In this document: in pieces, positions 52,177-59,827 of the stretch
Layout: every line of letters starts with the position of its first letter
Numbering within the stretch: the first letter of the stretch is position 1
Assembly (NCBI GenBank): GCA_029246705.1
Contig: JAQWMQ010000010.1
Span: forward strand, 117,513-181,512
Direction: 5' to 3'
Length of the DNA stretch: 64,000 nucleotides
Origin: Phycisphaerales bacterium
GTDB taxonomy: Bacteria > Planctomycetota > Phycisphaerae > Phycisphaerales > SM1A02
The notes under the pieces: model-generated
What the model was told of the DNA's origin: nothing
The model's input: only the letters and a program-made list of their open reading frames with translations
Databases searched by the model: none
Position numbers and translations under genes: made by a program

Positions 52177-52527
52177 ATGAACAACGAATCAAACGCACTC
52201 TCCGACCTCTTCGCCGCTTGCTGGAACGATGCCGCCCTCAAGGAGCGCTTCATGCAGGACCCCAAGGCCGTCATGGCCGAGCACGGCATCGACGTCCCCG
52301 AAGGCATGGATGTCAACATCGTCGAGAACTCCGACACCTGCATGAACATCACCATGCCCGCCCCCCCCCAGCTCCCCACTGCCCTCAATGACCATGAACT
52401 CAAGATGGTTGCCGGCGGATTCGACTCGGCGGTCTACGCGGACTGCTTCAACATCAGCTACATCGAATGCGTTCGAAGCGCTCCAGGGCGCGGCGGACAA
52501 GGAGGACAGGGCATCCGGCGTTTCTGA
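52177..52527 (+). CDS. NHLP-type RiPP precursor peptide (orphan)
   Basis: 116-residue precursor of the nitrile-hydratase-like leader peptide (NHLP) family. The leader (1-81) follows the family pattern: D-A-A-L-K-E-R-F-M-Q-D-P-K-A-V-M-A-E-H-G-I near 17-38, V-P-E-G near 40, V-V/I-E-N-S-D-T near 49, P-A-P-P near 61 and the terminal V-A-G-G (78-81), a double-glycine cleavage site. The core (82-116) is 35 residues with Cys90 and Cys98, three Tyr/Phe-rich hydrophobic turns and a Gly/Arg/Gln tail. ATG 52177 has AAGGA 7 nt upstream. No modifying enzyme or peptidase-transporter is in the window; maturation must be encoded elsewhere if it occurs. Confidence 0.82.
   Translation: MNNESNALSDLFAACWNDAALKERFMQDPKAVMAEHGIDVPEGMDVNIVENSDTCMNITMPAPPQLPTALNDHELKMVAGGFDSAVYADCFNISYIECVRSAPGRGGQGGQGIRRF
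52361..52369 (+). repeat. C9 homopolymer inside the RiPP leader gene
   Basis: Nine consecutive C bases encode the A-P-P segment of the leader (codons 61-64). Slippage by one base would remove the V-A-G-G site and core from frame, so it could act as an on/off switch. Confidence 0.6.
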
Positions 52528-52550
52528 ACCGACTGAGAGCAACCGGATCC

Positions 52551-52584
52551 GACACGAGCCACTCCGACCGGAGTGGCTCGTGTC
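52551..52584 (+). terminator. Perfect 15-bp hairpin after the RiPP gene
   Basis: GACACGAGCCACTCC pairs with GGAGTGGCTCGTGTC around a GACC loop, 23 nt after the stop. There is no T tract on either strand, so it may protect the mRNA 3' end or terminate weakly. Confidence 0.5.
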
Positions 52585-52658
52585 ATGAGGTGCAGCAGCC
52601 GCAGGATCTCAGGGGTACTGTGAACCCTGAACCCGAAGACGCACATGATCCTGAGTAC

Positions 52659-54305
52659 CTACTCGGGGCAGACACCCCAGCCACCCAGGACGATCGAGAG
52701 ATCGGTGCCGTCGGTGGTGCCGGAGCCGTCGACATCCGCTTCCCCGGGACGTCCCCAGAAGCCGAGGAGCCGCGAGAGATCGACCCCGTTGACCAGGCCG
52801 TCACCATCAATGTCTCCGGTGCAGGGTGGTGCGATGTCGAGCGTGGCGATCGCATCCAGTACATCCGGCAAGGGACCGATGTGCTGACTGGTGTTGCCAG
52901 CCTGCGGGTTCCCGCTCGCCATCAGGGCCTCACGCATCTCCCATGACGTGAGCGGACGACCGAAAGTGAGCTGTGCGTACTCCTGAATCAACATGCACGC
53001 ACCGGCGACGATCGGGGTCGCGGAGCTGGTACCGCTGAAATACGCGGTGTAGTCGCAGGACTCTTCGTCGAAGACGTCTGAGTATCCGGTGGTTCGAACG
53101 CACTCACCATGGCCCTGCACGTTCACGCGCTGTCCGTAGTTGGAGAAGCCGAGTCGACCCCGGAAGGTGTTGCCGTAGCAACTTGCCGGAGCGCCACCCG
53201 CGCCGACCAGGATCGCACCGGAATCGTTTTCCGGCAGGAAGGGCCAGTGACCGTCGTTCCCGGTCGAGTAGATCGGGTCATCGAGATCCTCACCACCGTT
53301 GCCGGCAGCCGCGACGACGACCAGGCCGTTCGAGACCGCCGCGACCGTGGCGCTGTAGTCGGAGAGTCGCCACTCGTTGGGGACATAGCCCTCCTGCGAA
53401 CCGCCCGGGGAATTGGGGCCCGGCATGTGCACCTCGAGCACCAGGATCGCACCCTCGGGCAGGGCATCGATCGCACGGTAGATCGCAGCGGACACGCTGT
53501 AGGTCGAACCGTTGTAGGTCGGCGAGAAGAAGACGTCGGTCGAACCGTGACCGGTTCCCTTCGTACCCCAGTCGTTGTCCAGGGACACCATCTCGCCCAA
53601 CACCGCCGTTCCATGGTTGTCACCGTACGGCGAGACCGGCTCGAAACCGAGCACCTGGATCTCCGGCAGGTCGCAGTGGTCCTCGTTGAAGTCGTATTCG
53701 ACGTCACACACCGCAACACCGACACCGGAGAGACCAAGCTCCGACCAGGCACTTTCCGCACCCACGCCTCCCCCGCTGTTCTGGTAGGACTGGTAGGGCT
53801 GGTAGTTCGGTGGGTTGTCCGGTGGAGACACCGGTCTCGGCGCGCGTGAGGCCTCGAGGACACCCGGTCGAGCACGCAGCAACGCGATCGCAGCATCGAG
53901 GTCGACACCGTCCTGCAGGCGGATCTGTCCTTCCGTGCGGGGGTCGAGCACCGCACGGCCGGTTGCTTCGCGGGTTCGACGAAGAATACGTTCGATCGAG
54001 GCATCGGGAATGCCTGCACTGGTCGGTGCGAGGACCGCACCTTGGAACAACTGGGCCTCCAGGCCACCACCCGCGGTCACGTCGAGCAGGGTTTCGAAAT
54101 CGGCCTGCTCCGCGACCCGAACGTAGACGACGGGCCATTCATCGAGCAGCTCGACATTGGGCGCCTGGGCGATCGCATGGGAACCACCACCGGGGACCGC
54201 CAGCAGGCAGGCTCCGAGGAGGAGCGTGGCGGCGATCCGAAGTGGCGGGTGGTTCGTACGCGGGGCAGTCTGTTGCATGAGACAGCTGAGATGACATGTG
54301 TCCAC
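52659..54305 (-). CDS. Secreted S8 (subtilisin-like) protease with dockerin-like end
   Basis: Serine protease of about 548 residues. Signal peptide core A-A-T-L-L-L-G-A-C-L-L-A-V near 22-36, a prodomain-like N-terminal region to about 170, then the catalytic domain with Asp near 200 (A-V-C-D-V-E), His near 229 (D-N-H-G-T-A) and Ser near 427 (F-S-G-T-S-S-A-T-P). The oxyanion Asn lies in A-A-A-G-N-G-G. Two dockerin-like loops end the protein (D-I-D-G-D-G-L-V-N-G-V-D-L and D-V-D-G-S-G-T-T-D-G-T-D-L, then G-W-G-V-C-P-E). I choose GTG 54305 with GGAG 6 nt upstream; ATG 54278 is the alternative. It converges with the RiPP gene. Confidence 0.88.
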   Translation of the reverse strand: MDTCHLSCLMQQTAPRTNHPPLRIAATLLLGACLLAVPGGGSHAIAQAPNVELLDEWPVVYVRVAEQADFETLLDVTAGGGLEAQLFQGAVLAPTSAGIPDASIERILRRTREATGRAVLDPRTEGQIRLQDGVDLDAAIALLRARPGVLEASRAPRPVSPPDNPPNYQPYQSYQNSGGGVGAESAWSELGLSGVGVAVCDVEYDFNEDHCDLPEIQVLGFEPVSPYGDNHGTAVLGEMVSLDNDWGTKGTGHGSTDVFFSPTYNGSTYSVSAAIYRAIDALPEGAILVLEVHMPGPNSPGGSQEGYVPNEWRLSDYSATVAAVSNGLVVVAAAGNGGEDLDDPIYSTGNDGHWPFLPENDSGAILVGAGGAPASCYGNTFRGRLGFSNYGQRVNVQGHGECVRTTGYSDVFDEESCDYTAYFSGTSSATPIVAGACMLIQEYAQLTFGRPLTSWEMREALMASGNPQAGNTSQHIGPLPDVLDAIATLDIAPPCTGDIDGDGLVNGVDLSRLLGFWGRPGEADVDGSGTTDGTDLSIVLGGWGVCPE

Positions 54306-54639
54306 GTGTTTCTCCAAAGTCAGGAGTTGGGGGGGGGAAGGTCGTGACCAGCACCTCGGCGCACGCAGGGTCTGGGTCTGGAGTCTGGGGTCTGGGTGCT
54401 CGTTCCAGTCGAGTGCATGAGAGAGCAAGGCCAAGGCGGGGACGCTCATGACTCCATGCGTCAACCACCTTCTGGTCGCGCAGTATTGGTTGAAAGTTCA
54501 GGAAGATTCGCCGATGGGGTGCTTGATGTACTGAGATACGTACGCAGTCCGACGATCGACTCACCAACAAATAAAAAGAAATGTTGGCACGAATCGGTCA
54601 GCGACGCTTCCGGCAAGCCCCACGCGCAGGACACCGCAT
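54306..54639 (-). other. Gene-free stretch upstream of the S8 protease
   Basis: 334 bp without a supportable gene. It contains a G9 run (54329-54337), four near-tandem TCTGG units (54368-54397) and an inverted repeat CCAACA/TGTTGG flanking an AT-rich centre (about 54564-54590) that could end transcription of the beta-helix gene upstream. Confidence 0.45.
54329..54337 (+). repeat. G9 homopolymer near the protease start
   Basis: Nine G bases (C9 in the transcript) lie 24-32 nt upstream of the S8 protease GTG, between the start region and any promoter. Length changes could alter promoter spacing or leader structure. Confidence 0.5.
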
Positions 54640-56730
54640 TCAGGGCGTCTCGCACGGCCCCCAGAACCCGAGCAGGAGAGAGAGATCCGCGCCGTCGATC
54701 ATGAGATCGCCATTGAGATCGTTCTCCATCTTCAAGTAGGCGCTTGCATCGGAGAGCGTCCAACCACTCAAGACAGGCACCCAGCAGTCATCAAAGCAGG
54801 AGCCGAACGAGCTTGAGGGATCACACTCGCACTCGGCGCCCCAACGCCCCAGGAGCATGGCCAGATCAGATCCGTCGACGAAACCATCGTGATTGAAATC
54901 CGCATCACAACAGGTCTCACTGAAGTGATTGCCGCCGTTGTCGGTGTAGTTGCCCCAGACATACGACGACCCGCTGCTTCCACAGATCGTGGTCCCTGAA
55001 ATCTCCACCACTGCGGTTGCCGTCCCATAGACCGCGGCACCATCCTTGATCGGTCCGACCTGGTCCCAAGCGTTGTACCGATTGGCACGATTCTTGGAGA
55101 TCTTGGAGTCGATCATCTGAATCTGGCCTTCGACCTTGATGGACGCTCCTCCCACGCCTGCGGGTTCGACCCAGTCATCATCGATGAACCCCGTCGCATA
55201 CCAGATTTCGTTGTCGTCGAAGATGCACCTCTCTATCACGGCGGATGCGTCTTCGAGCACGGTGATCGCGCAACCACCTTCCTGGCATATCATTCGCTCG
55301 AAGACACTGTCACGTACGGTTGTTGAACCGCCGGAGAGCCTGAGCGCAACGGTGTTGATGTCCGGATTGTCGAGCCAGTCCTGCGATCCGAGGACTTTAC
55401 CGAATCGGCAGGAGTCGATGAACAGGTCGGCTCCACCAAGCTGATAGGGGCCCCATCCACCGAAGGAACAGTTGGTGAACGAGGAGTCGTCGGCGGTGAA
55501 GGCCGGAAGATCCGGACCGCAAGTAAAACCGCAGGAGAAGTTGGCGACGTTCCCTCCACCAAACGTGCAATCCACCGCCGTGAGGCCTGCAGCACTGACC
55601 CCACCACCGTAGTAGCCGGATCCCAGCGTACAACCATCGATGAGGCAGTCCTGCAGGAAGGCAATATCGCCTTCGAAGGTGCCCTGCGAGATGGAGCACT
55701 CGAAGAATTGCGCGTTGTCGGCATCGACGACAACGTGGAGCCCCTCACCAGGATCGTAACCGTAGCCTGACTCCATGGCGCATCGATGAAAGGACGCCTG
55801 CCCCGGATCCGTGGACACCTCCAGCACGGTGCTGCTGCCGTACACGTCGAAGATGCAGTCAAGCGAGGTGATGGACCCACCGATCTGGACGAGTGCGTTG
55901 GCGATCTCCGAGCCATCACCGGAAACTCCCCTGAACTCACATGCCTCGATCAGGACCGCACCACTGCTGAGCAGTCCTCCGCCTGATCTCAACCAGTCCT
56001 CACCACACCCATTCTGATCGAAGATGCAACCGGTTGCGACCAGGGAACCACCCGACCAGACTCGAATCCCCCCTCCACCACTTTCACCAATGTTCCCGTC
56101 GAACGTGCAGTTCGTCGCCGACACCGAACCATAGACATTGATGCCACCGCCCTGAACGATGGCCTGGTTTTCGTCGAAGGCACAGTTCTCGACGAGAACG
56201 GATGCACCCTTGGCGACCTGAAGACCAGCTCCGAGGGTCGAGGTATTCTGTCGAAAGAAGCAGTTCTCGAAGGACGGACTGCTTCCAGGCTCGCAGCTGA
56301 CTCCCGAACCGAAATTGTCGGCAAAGCAGCAGTTCTGAAAGAAGGGGCTCGTACCCGAGGCGCACCGGACACCACCACCCTGCGAGATGTTCGATCCATT
56401 GGAGAATTCCAGGCCGCGAATACGCGTTTCGAAGGTCTCACCGGATTCACACACCAGACAAGTGCGCAGCCCCTCGCCGTCGATGACCGGCTTCGGATCG
56501 AACAGATCTCCGATACCCTGGAGGAGGATCGCCTTGCCCTTCATGTCGACGACCGCACTTCCGGAACCCGTGTAGACACCAGGCGAGACGAGCACCGTGT
56601 CGCCATCCTGCGCCGCATCGATCGCGGCCTGGATCGTGCCGTACTCGTCCGGCACCACCAGGGTGTCGGCCGATGCCAATGAACAGCACACCGCGGCCAC
56701 ACCGCACGAGAACATCTTCCAGTCGATCAT
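54640..56730 (-). CDS. Secreted right-handed beta-helix protein with dockerin-like end
   Basis: Exported 696-residue protein. A short signal peptide precedes V-V-P-D-E-Y-G-T-I-Q-A-A-I-D-A-A-Q-D-G-D-T-V, the pectate-lyase-like N-cap of parallel beta-helix proteins. Many short repeats of the N-C-x-F-x-x-N or G-C-x-F type follow (about 90-600), with regularly spaced Cys. The C-terminal part has one dockerin-like loop (D-F-N-H-D-G-F-V-D-G-S-D-L), a 40-residue Cys-rich spacer, then the second (D-L-N-G-D-L-M-I-D-G-A-D-L) and F-W-G-P-C-E-T-P. ATG 56730 has GGAGG 8 nt upstream. Probably a polysaccharide-binding or lyase-like surface protein. Confidence 0.8.
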   Translation of the reverse strand: MIDWKMFSCGVAAVCCSLASADTLVVPDEYGTIQAAIDAAQDGDTVLVSPGVYTGSGSAVVDMKGKAILLQGIGDLFDPKPVIDGEGLRTCLVCESGETFETRIRGLEFSNGSNISQGGGVRCASGTSPFFQNCCFADNFGSGVSCEPGSSPSFENCFFRQNTSTLGAGLQVAKGASVLVENCAFDENQAIVQGGGINVYGSVSATNCTFDGNIGESGGGGIRVWSGGSLVATGCIFDQNGCGEDWLRSGGGLLSSGAVLIEACEFRGVSGDGSEIANALVQIGGSITSLDCIFDVYGSSTVLEVSTDPGQASFHRCAMESGYGYDPGEGLHVVVDADNAQFFECSISQGTFEGDIAFLQDCLIDGCTLGSGYYGGGVSAAGLTAVDCTFGGGNVANFSCGFTCGPDLPAFTADDSSFTNCSFGGWGPYQLGGADLFIDSCRFGKVLGSQDWLDNPDINTVALRLSGGSTTVRDSVFERMICQEGGCAITVLEDASAVIERCIFDDNEIWYATGFIDDDWVEPAGVGGASIKVEGQIQMIDSKISKNRANRYNAWDQVGPIKDGAAVYGTATAVVEISGTTICGSSGSSYVWGNYTDNGGNHFSETCCDADFNHDGFVDGSDLAMLLGRWGAECECDPSSSFGSCFDDCWVPVLSGWTLSDASAYLKMENDLNGDLMIDGADLSLLLGFWGPCETP

Positions 56731-56866
56731 GTCTTGGTCCTCCATCTCAAAGCCGGCGGGGTGCCGGACCGTCTGATTCTCAAGAAAGACGGTCGCCGAA
56801 GCAAGGAAAACGCTCATAAAACCGTCTACGAGAGAATCACAGGCAACCAGAAGGCTAATCCAGCTG

Positions 56867-59764
56867 CTACTTGGCCTCGAACCAGTCGTGTCCGTGGGCG
56901 GCGTCGACCACCAGCGGGACCGCGAGGTCCATCGCCCCCTGCATGCGCGTGATCACCAGCTCGGTCACCGGCTCGATCCGAGTCTCGGGAACCTCGAAGA
57001 CCAGTTCATCGTGGATCTGGAGCAGCATACGGGTGTCGGGCGCCTCGTCCGGCAGCACGCGGTGCAGATCCAGCATCGCCAGCTTGATGAGATCCGCCGC
57101 GGACCCCTGCACCACGGTGTTGATCGCCATCCGCTCACCGAGCTGACGTTCGTTGGGATTTCGCGAATGGATCTGGGGGATCAACCGGCGACGACCGAGG
57201 ATCGTCTTGACGTACCCGTGCTCCTTGGCCTCGCTGATGCACGCCTCGAGGAACTCCGTGATCCGCGGGAAACGTACCTTGTAGTCGTCGATGATCTCCG
57301 CCGCTTCGGCGTTTGAGACCTCCCCACCCAGGCGACGCGCCAGTCCGAACGCGGTGATTCCGTAGACGATGCCGAAGTTGATCATCTTCGCGGTCGAGCG
57401 CATGTCCGCGTCGACGTCCTCGGGCGCCACCCCCATCACCTCGGAGGCCACCGCGGTGTGGATGTCCATCCCGTCCTTGAACGCCTGGATCAACGCCTCG
57501 TCACCGGAGAGATGCGCGAGCACCCGCAGCTCGATCTGCGAGTAATCCGCGGCGAGGAGCAGGTGCCCGGGCTTGGCGATGAAGGCCTTGCGGATCTCGC
57601 GGCCGTCCTCGCTGCGGATCGGGATGTTCTGCAGGTTGGGGTTGCTCGAGGACAACCGGCCGGTCGCGGTCACCACCTGGTTGAAGCTCGCATGAATCCG
57701 CCCGGTCGACGGCTGGATCGCATCCTTCAGGGCGACGAGGTAGGTGTTCACCAGCTTCGTGAGCTGACGGTACTCGAGGATGTTGCCGGGGATCGTGGTC
57801 TCGACCGCGGGATCCTCCGACAGCTTGGCAAGCACCTCGACGTTGGTCGAGGGTCCGGTCTTCCCCTTCTTGAGCGGCTTGATCCCGAGGCCCGGGGGCT
57901 CGTCGGTCGGCTTGTTGAAGAGCGCCACGGCCAACTGCTTCGGCGAATCGGGATTGAAGGGATGAGGCGCCGCGTCGATCACCGCCTGGCGAAGGACGTC
58001 GATTCGTCCGGCAAGTCGTTCACGCTGGCGATCGAGCTCATCGGGGTCGACGATGATCCCGTTGAACTCGAGTTCAGCGAGCACCTCGACCAGGGGCAGC
58101 TCGGTCTTCTCGTAGAGCGCGGTGAGTTCCATGGCGTCGACCTGGGGTCGAAGTCGAGCCTCCAGCTGCAGGGTGACGTCGGCATCCTCCGCGGCGTAGG
58201 GACCTGCGGTCTCGAGATCGGCCTGGCTGAAGACGATCTGCTTCGCGCCCTTCCCGATCACCTCGGTGATCGAGACGCAGCGGCGACCAAGCTCGCTCTC
58301 GGCGAGGGCGTCCATCCGGTGGCTGGCACGCGTCGCATCGATCACATAGCTCTCGACCATGGTGTCGGCGAGGATCCCGCTGATCGGTGCCCCGTGGTTG
58401 CGCAGGACGTTCAGGTCGAACTTGATGTTGTGGCCGATCTTCCCGATCGAAACGTCCGCCATCAGCGGTGCCAGGGCCGCGATCACCGTCGCCTCGTCGA
58501 GGTGGCTCGAGGGATCGGGCGAGTTGGTCGGGATGTACCACCCGGTTCCGGCCTCGGTGGCGATCGAGACGCCGGTCAGCGCGACGGTCGGAGCGCACAG
58601 GCCGTCGGTCTCGGTATCGACCGCGCAGCGCCCGGCCGCACGCACCTTTTCGACCAGCGCCTCCAGTTCGGGCTTCGTGCGGATGACGGTGTAGTCACCC
58701 TCGACCGGTCGCGCGGGATCGACCGCTTCGGTCCCTGCGAAAAGTCCGCCGAGCATCGAAGGATCGGGAGCCAACTCGCCCGCCGGAGCTTCCGGATCGG
58801 CCGCCGGTTGGTCCGCGGACAGGAGCGTCGCGATCTCGTCCCGCAGGCGATTGAAGCCGAGGACGCGCATCGCCTCGACAAGTTCCGCCGCATCCATCGT
58901 CGACAGGTCGACCCGGGTCGCTTCAAGATCGAAGTCGACGTCACAATCGTCCTTCAAGGTGATCAGTTCGCGGCCGAGGGGAATCGCCTCCCGGGAGGCG
59001 ATCAGGTTCTCGAGCCGCTTGCCCTTGATCGCCTGCTTCGACTTCGGGAGGTCCGCATCCGCCTCGATCCGTTCGTAGACGCCGTCGATCGAACCGTATT
59101 CGCTCACCAGCTGGCCGGCGGTCTTCGGCCCGATCCCCGGGACGCCCGGTACGTTGTCGGCGGTGTCCCCCATGAGGGTCAGCATGTCGACGACCTGCTC
59201 CGGGGTGATGCCGGCGTTCTCCATGAGGGCGGCCACGTCGTTGACGGTGTCCTTGTGGACGTCGACCAGGGACGTCTTCTCATCGAGCAGCTGCTGGAGG
59301 TCCTTGTCCTTCGAGATGATCCGGATCTCGACATCGGGCTGCTCCCGGCGCACCCGGCGGACGATGGTGGCGATCACGTCATCCGCCTCGACGCCCTCGA
59401 CCCCGTAGATCGGGACGTCCATCAAGCCCAGCAGTTCGAGGCAACGGTCGACCTGGGGACGCAGGTCGCTCGGCGGCGCGTCACGGTTGGCCTTGTACTC
59501 GGGGTAGAGCTGGCTGCGGAAGGTCCCCTTGTCACCAGAGACGTCGAGCGCCAGCGCGAGGTGGTCGGGCTGGTAGTCACGCAGGAGCTTCAGCATCATC
59601 CCGACGAACCCGTAGGTCATGTGCGTCGGTTCGCTGGTGACCGGACTCGACATCGGGGTCCGGATCGCGTGGTAGGCGCGGAAAAACTGCGCGTAGCCGT
59701 CGATCAGGTAGAGGGTGCCCGCCTTCTGCGCGGTGGCAGGAGCGTTGTCGGTCGTGGGTGCCAT
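56867..59764 (-). CDS. polA: DNA polymerase I
   Basis: Repair and primer-replacement polymerase of 965 residues with all three domains. The 5'-3' exonuclease (about 1-300) has Y-K-A-N-R, V-E-A-D-D-V and K-D-K-D-L. The 3'-5' exonuclease (about 360-545) is apparently active: D-T-E-T-D-G near 381, I-G-H-N-I-K-F-D and the Y-A-A-E-D-A-D motif. The polymerase domain (about 580-965) has A-D-Y-S-Q-I-E-L-R near 741, R-S-T-A-K-M-I-N-F-G-I-V-Y-G (finger helix) and I-H-D-E-L-V-F-E near 915. It is slightly longer than E. coli Pol I. Housekeeping gene inserted within the dockerin-protein cluster. Confidence 0.97.
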   Translation of the reverse strand: MAPTTDNAPATAQKAGTLYLIDGYAQFFRAYHAIRTPMSSPVTSEPTHMTYGFVGMMLKLLRDYQPDHLALALDVSGDKGTFRSQLYPEYKANRDAPPSDLRPQVDRCLELLGLMDVPIYGVEGVEADDVIATIVRRVRREQPDVEIRIISKDKDLQQLLDEKTSLVDVHKDTVNDVAALMENAGITPEQVVDMLTLMGDTADNVPGVPGIGPKTAGQLVSEYGSIDGVYERIEADADLPKSKQAIKGKRLENLIASREAIPLGRELITLKDDCDVDFDLEATRVDLSTMDAAELVEAMRVLGFNRLRDEIATLLSADQPAADPEAPAGELAPDPSMLGGLFAGTEAVDPARPVEGDYTVIRTKPELEALVEKVRAAGRCAVDTETDGLCAPTVALTGVSIATEAGTGWYIPTNSPDPSSHLDEATVIAALAPLMADVSIGKIGHNIKFDLNVLRNHGAPISGILADTMVESYVIDATRASHRMDALAESELGRRCVSITEVIGKGAKQIVFSQADLETAGPYAAEDADVTLQLEARLRPQVDAMELTALYEKTELPLVEVLAELEFNGIIVDPDELDRQRERLAGRIDVLRQAVIDAAPHPFNPDSPKQLAVALFNKPTDEPPGLGIKPLKKGKTGPSTNVEVLAKLSEDPAVETTIPGNILEYRQLTKLVNTYLVALKDAIQPSTGRIHASFNQVVTATGRLSSSNPNLQNIPIRSEDGREIRKAFIAKPGHLLLAADYSQIELRVLAHLSGDEALIQAFKDGMDIHTAVASEVMGVAPEDVDADMRSTAKMINFGIVYGITAFGLARRLGGEVSNAEAAEIIDDYKVRFPRITEFLEACISEAKEHGYVKTILGRRRLIPQIHSRNPNERQLGERMAINTVVQGSAADLIKLAMLDLHRVLPDEAPDTRMLLQIHDELVFEVPETRIEPVTELVITRMQGAMDLAVPLVVDAAHGHDWFEAK

Positions 59765-59827
59765 CCCGGCATCTTAGTCGGTGCAGGACGGTGCAGGTCG
59801 GTGCAGGAGCACCCATGAGAACGGGCC

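Noticed and set aside
57458..59818. 786-codon open frame antisense to polA
   Set aside because: Fully covered by an intact DNA polymerase I; the antisense translation is Arg/Asp/Gly-rich and featureless.
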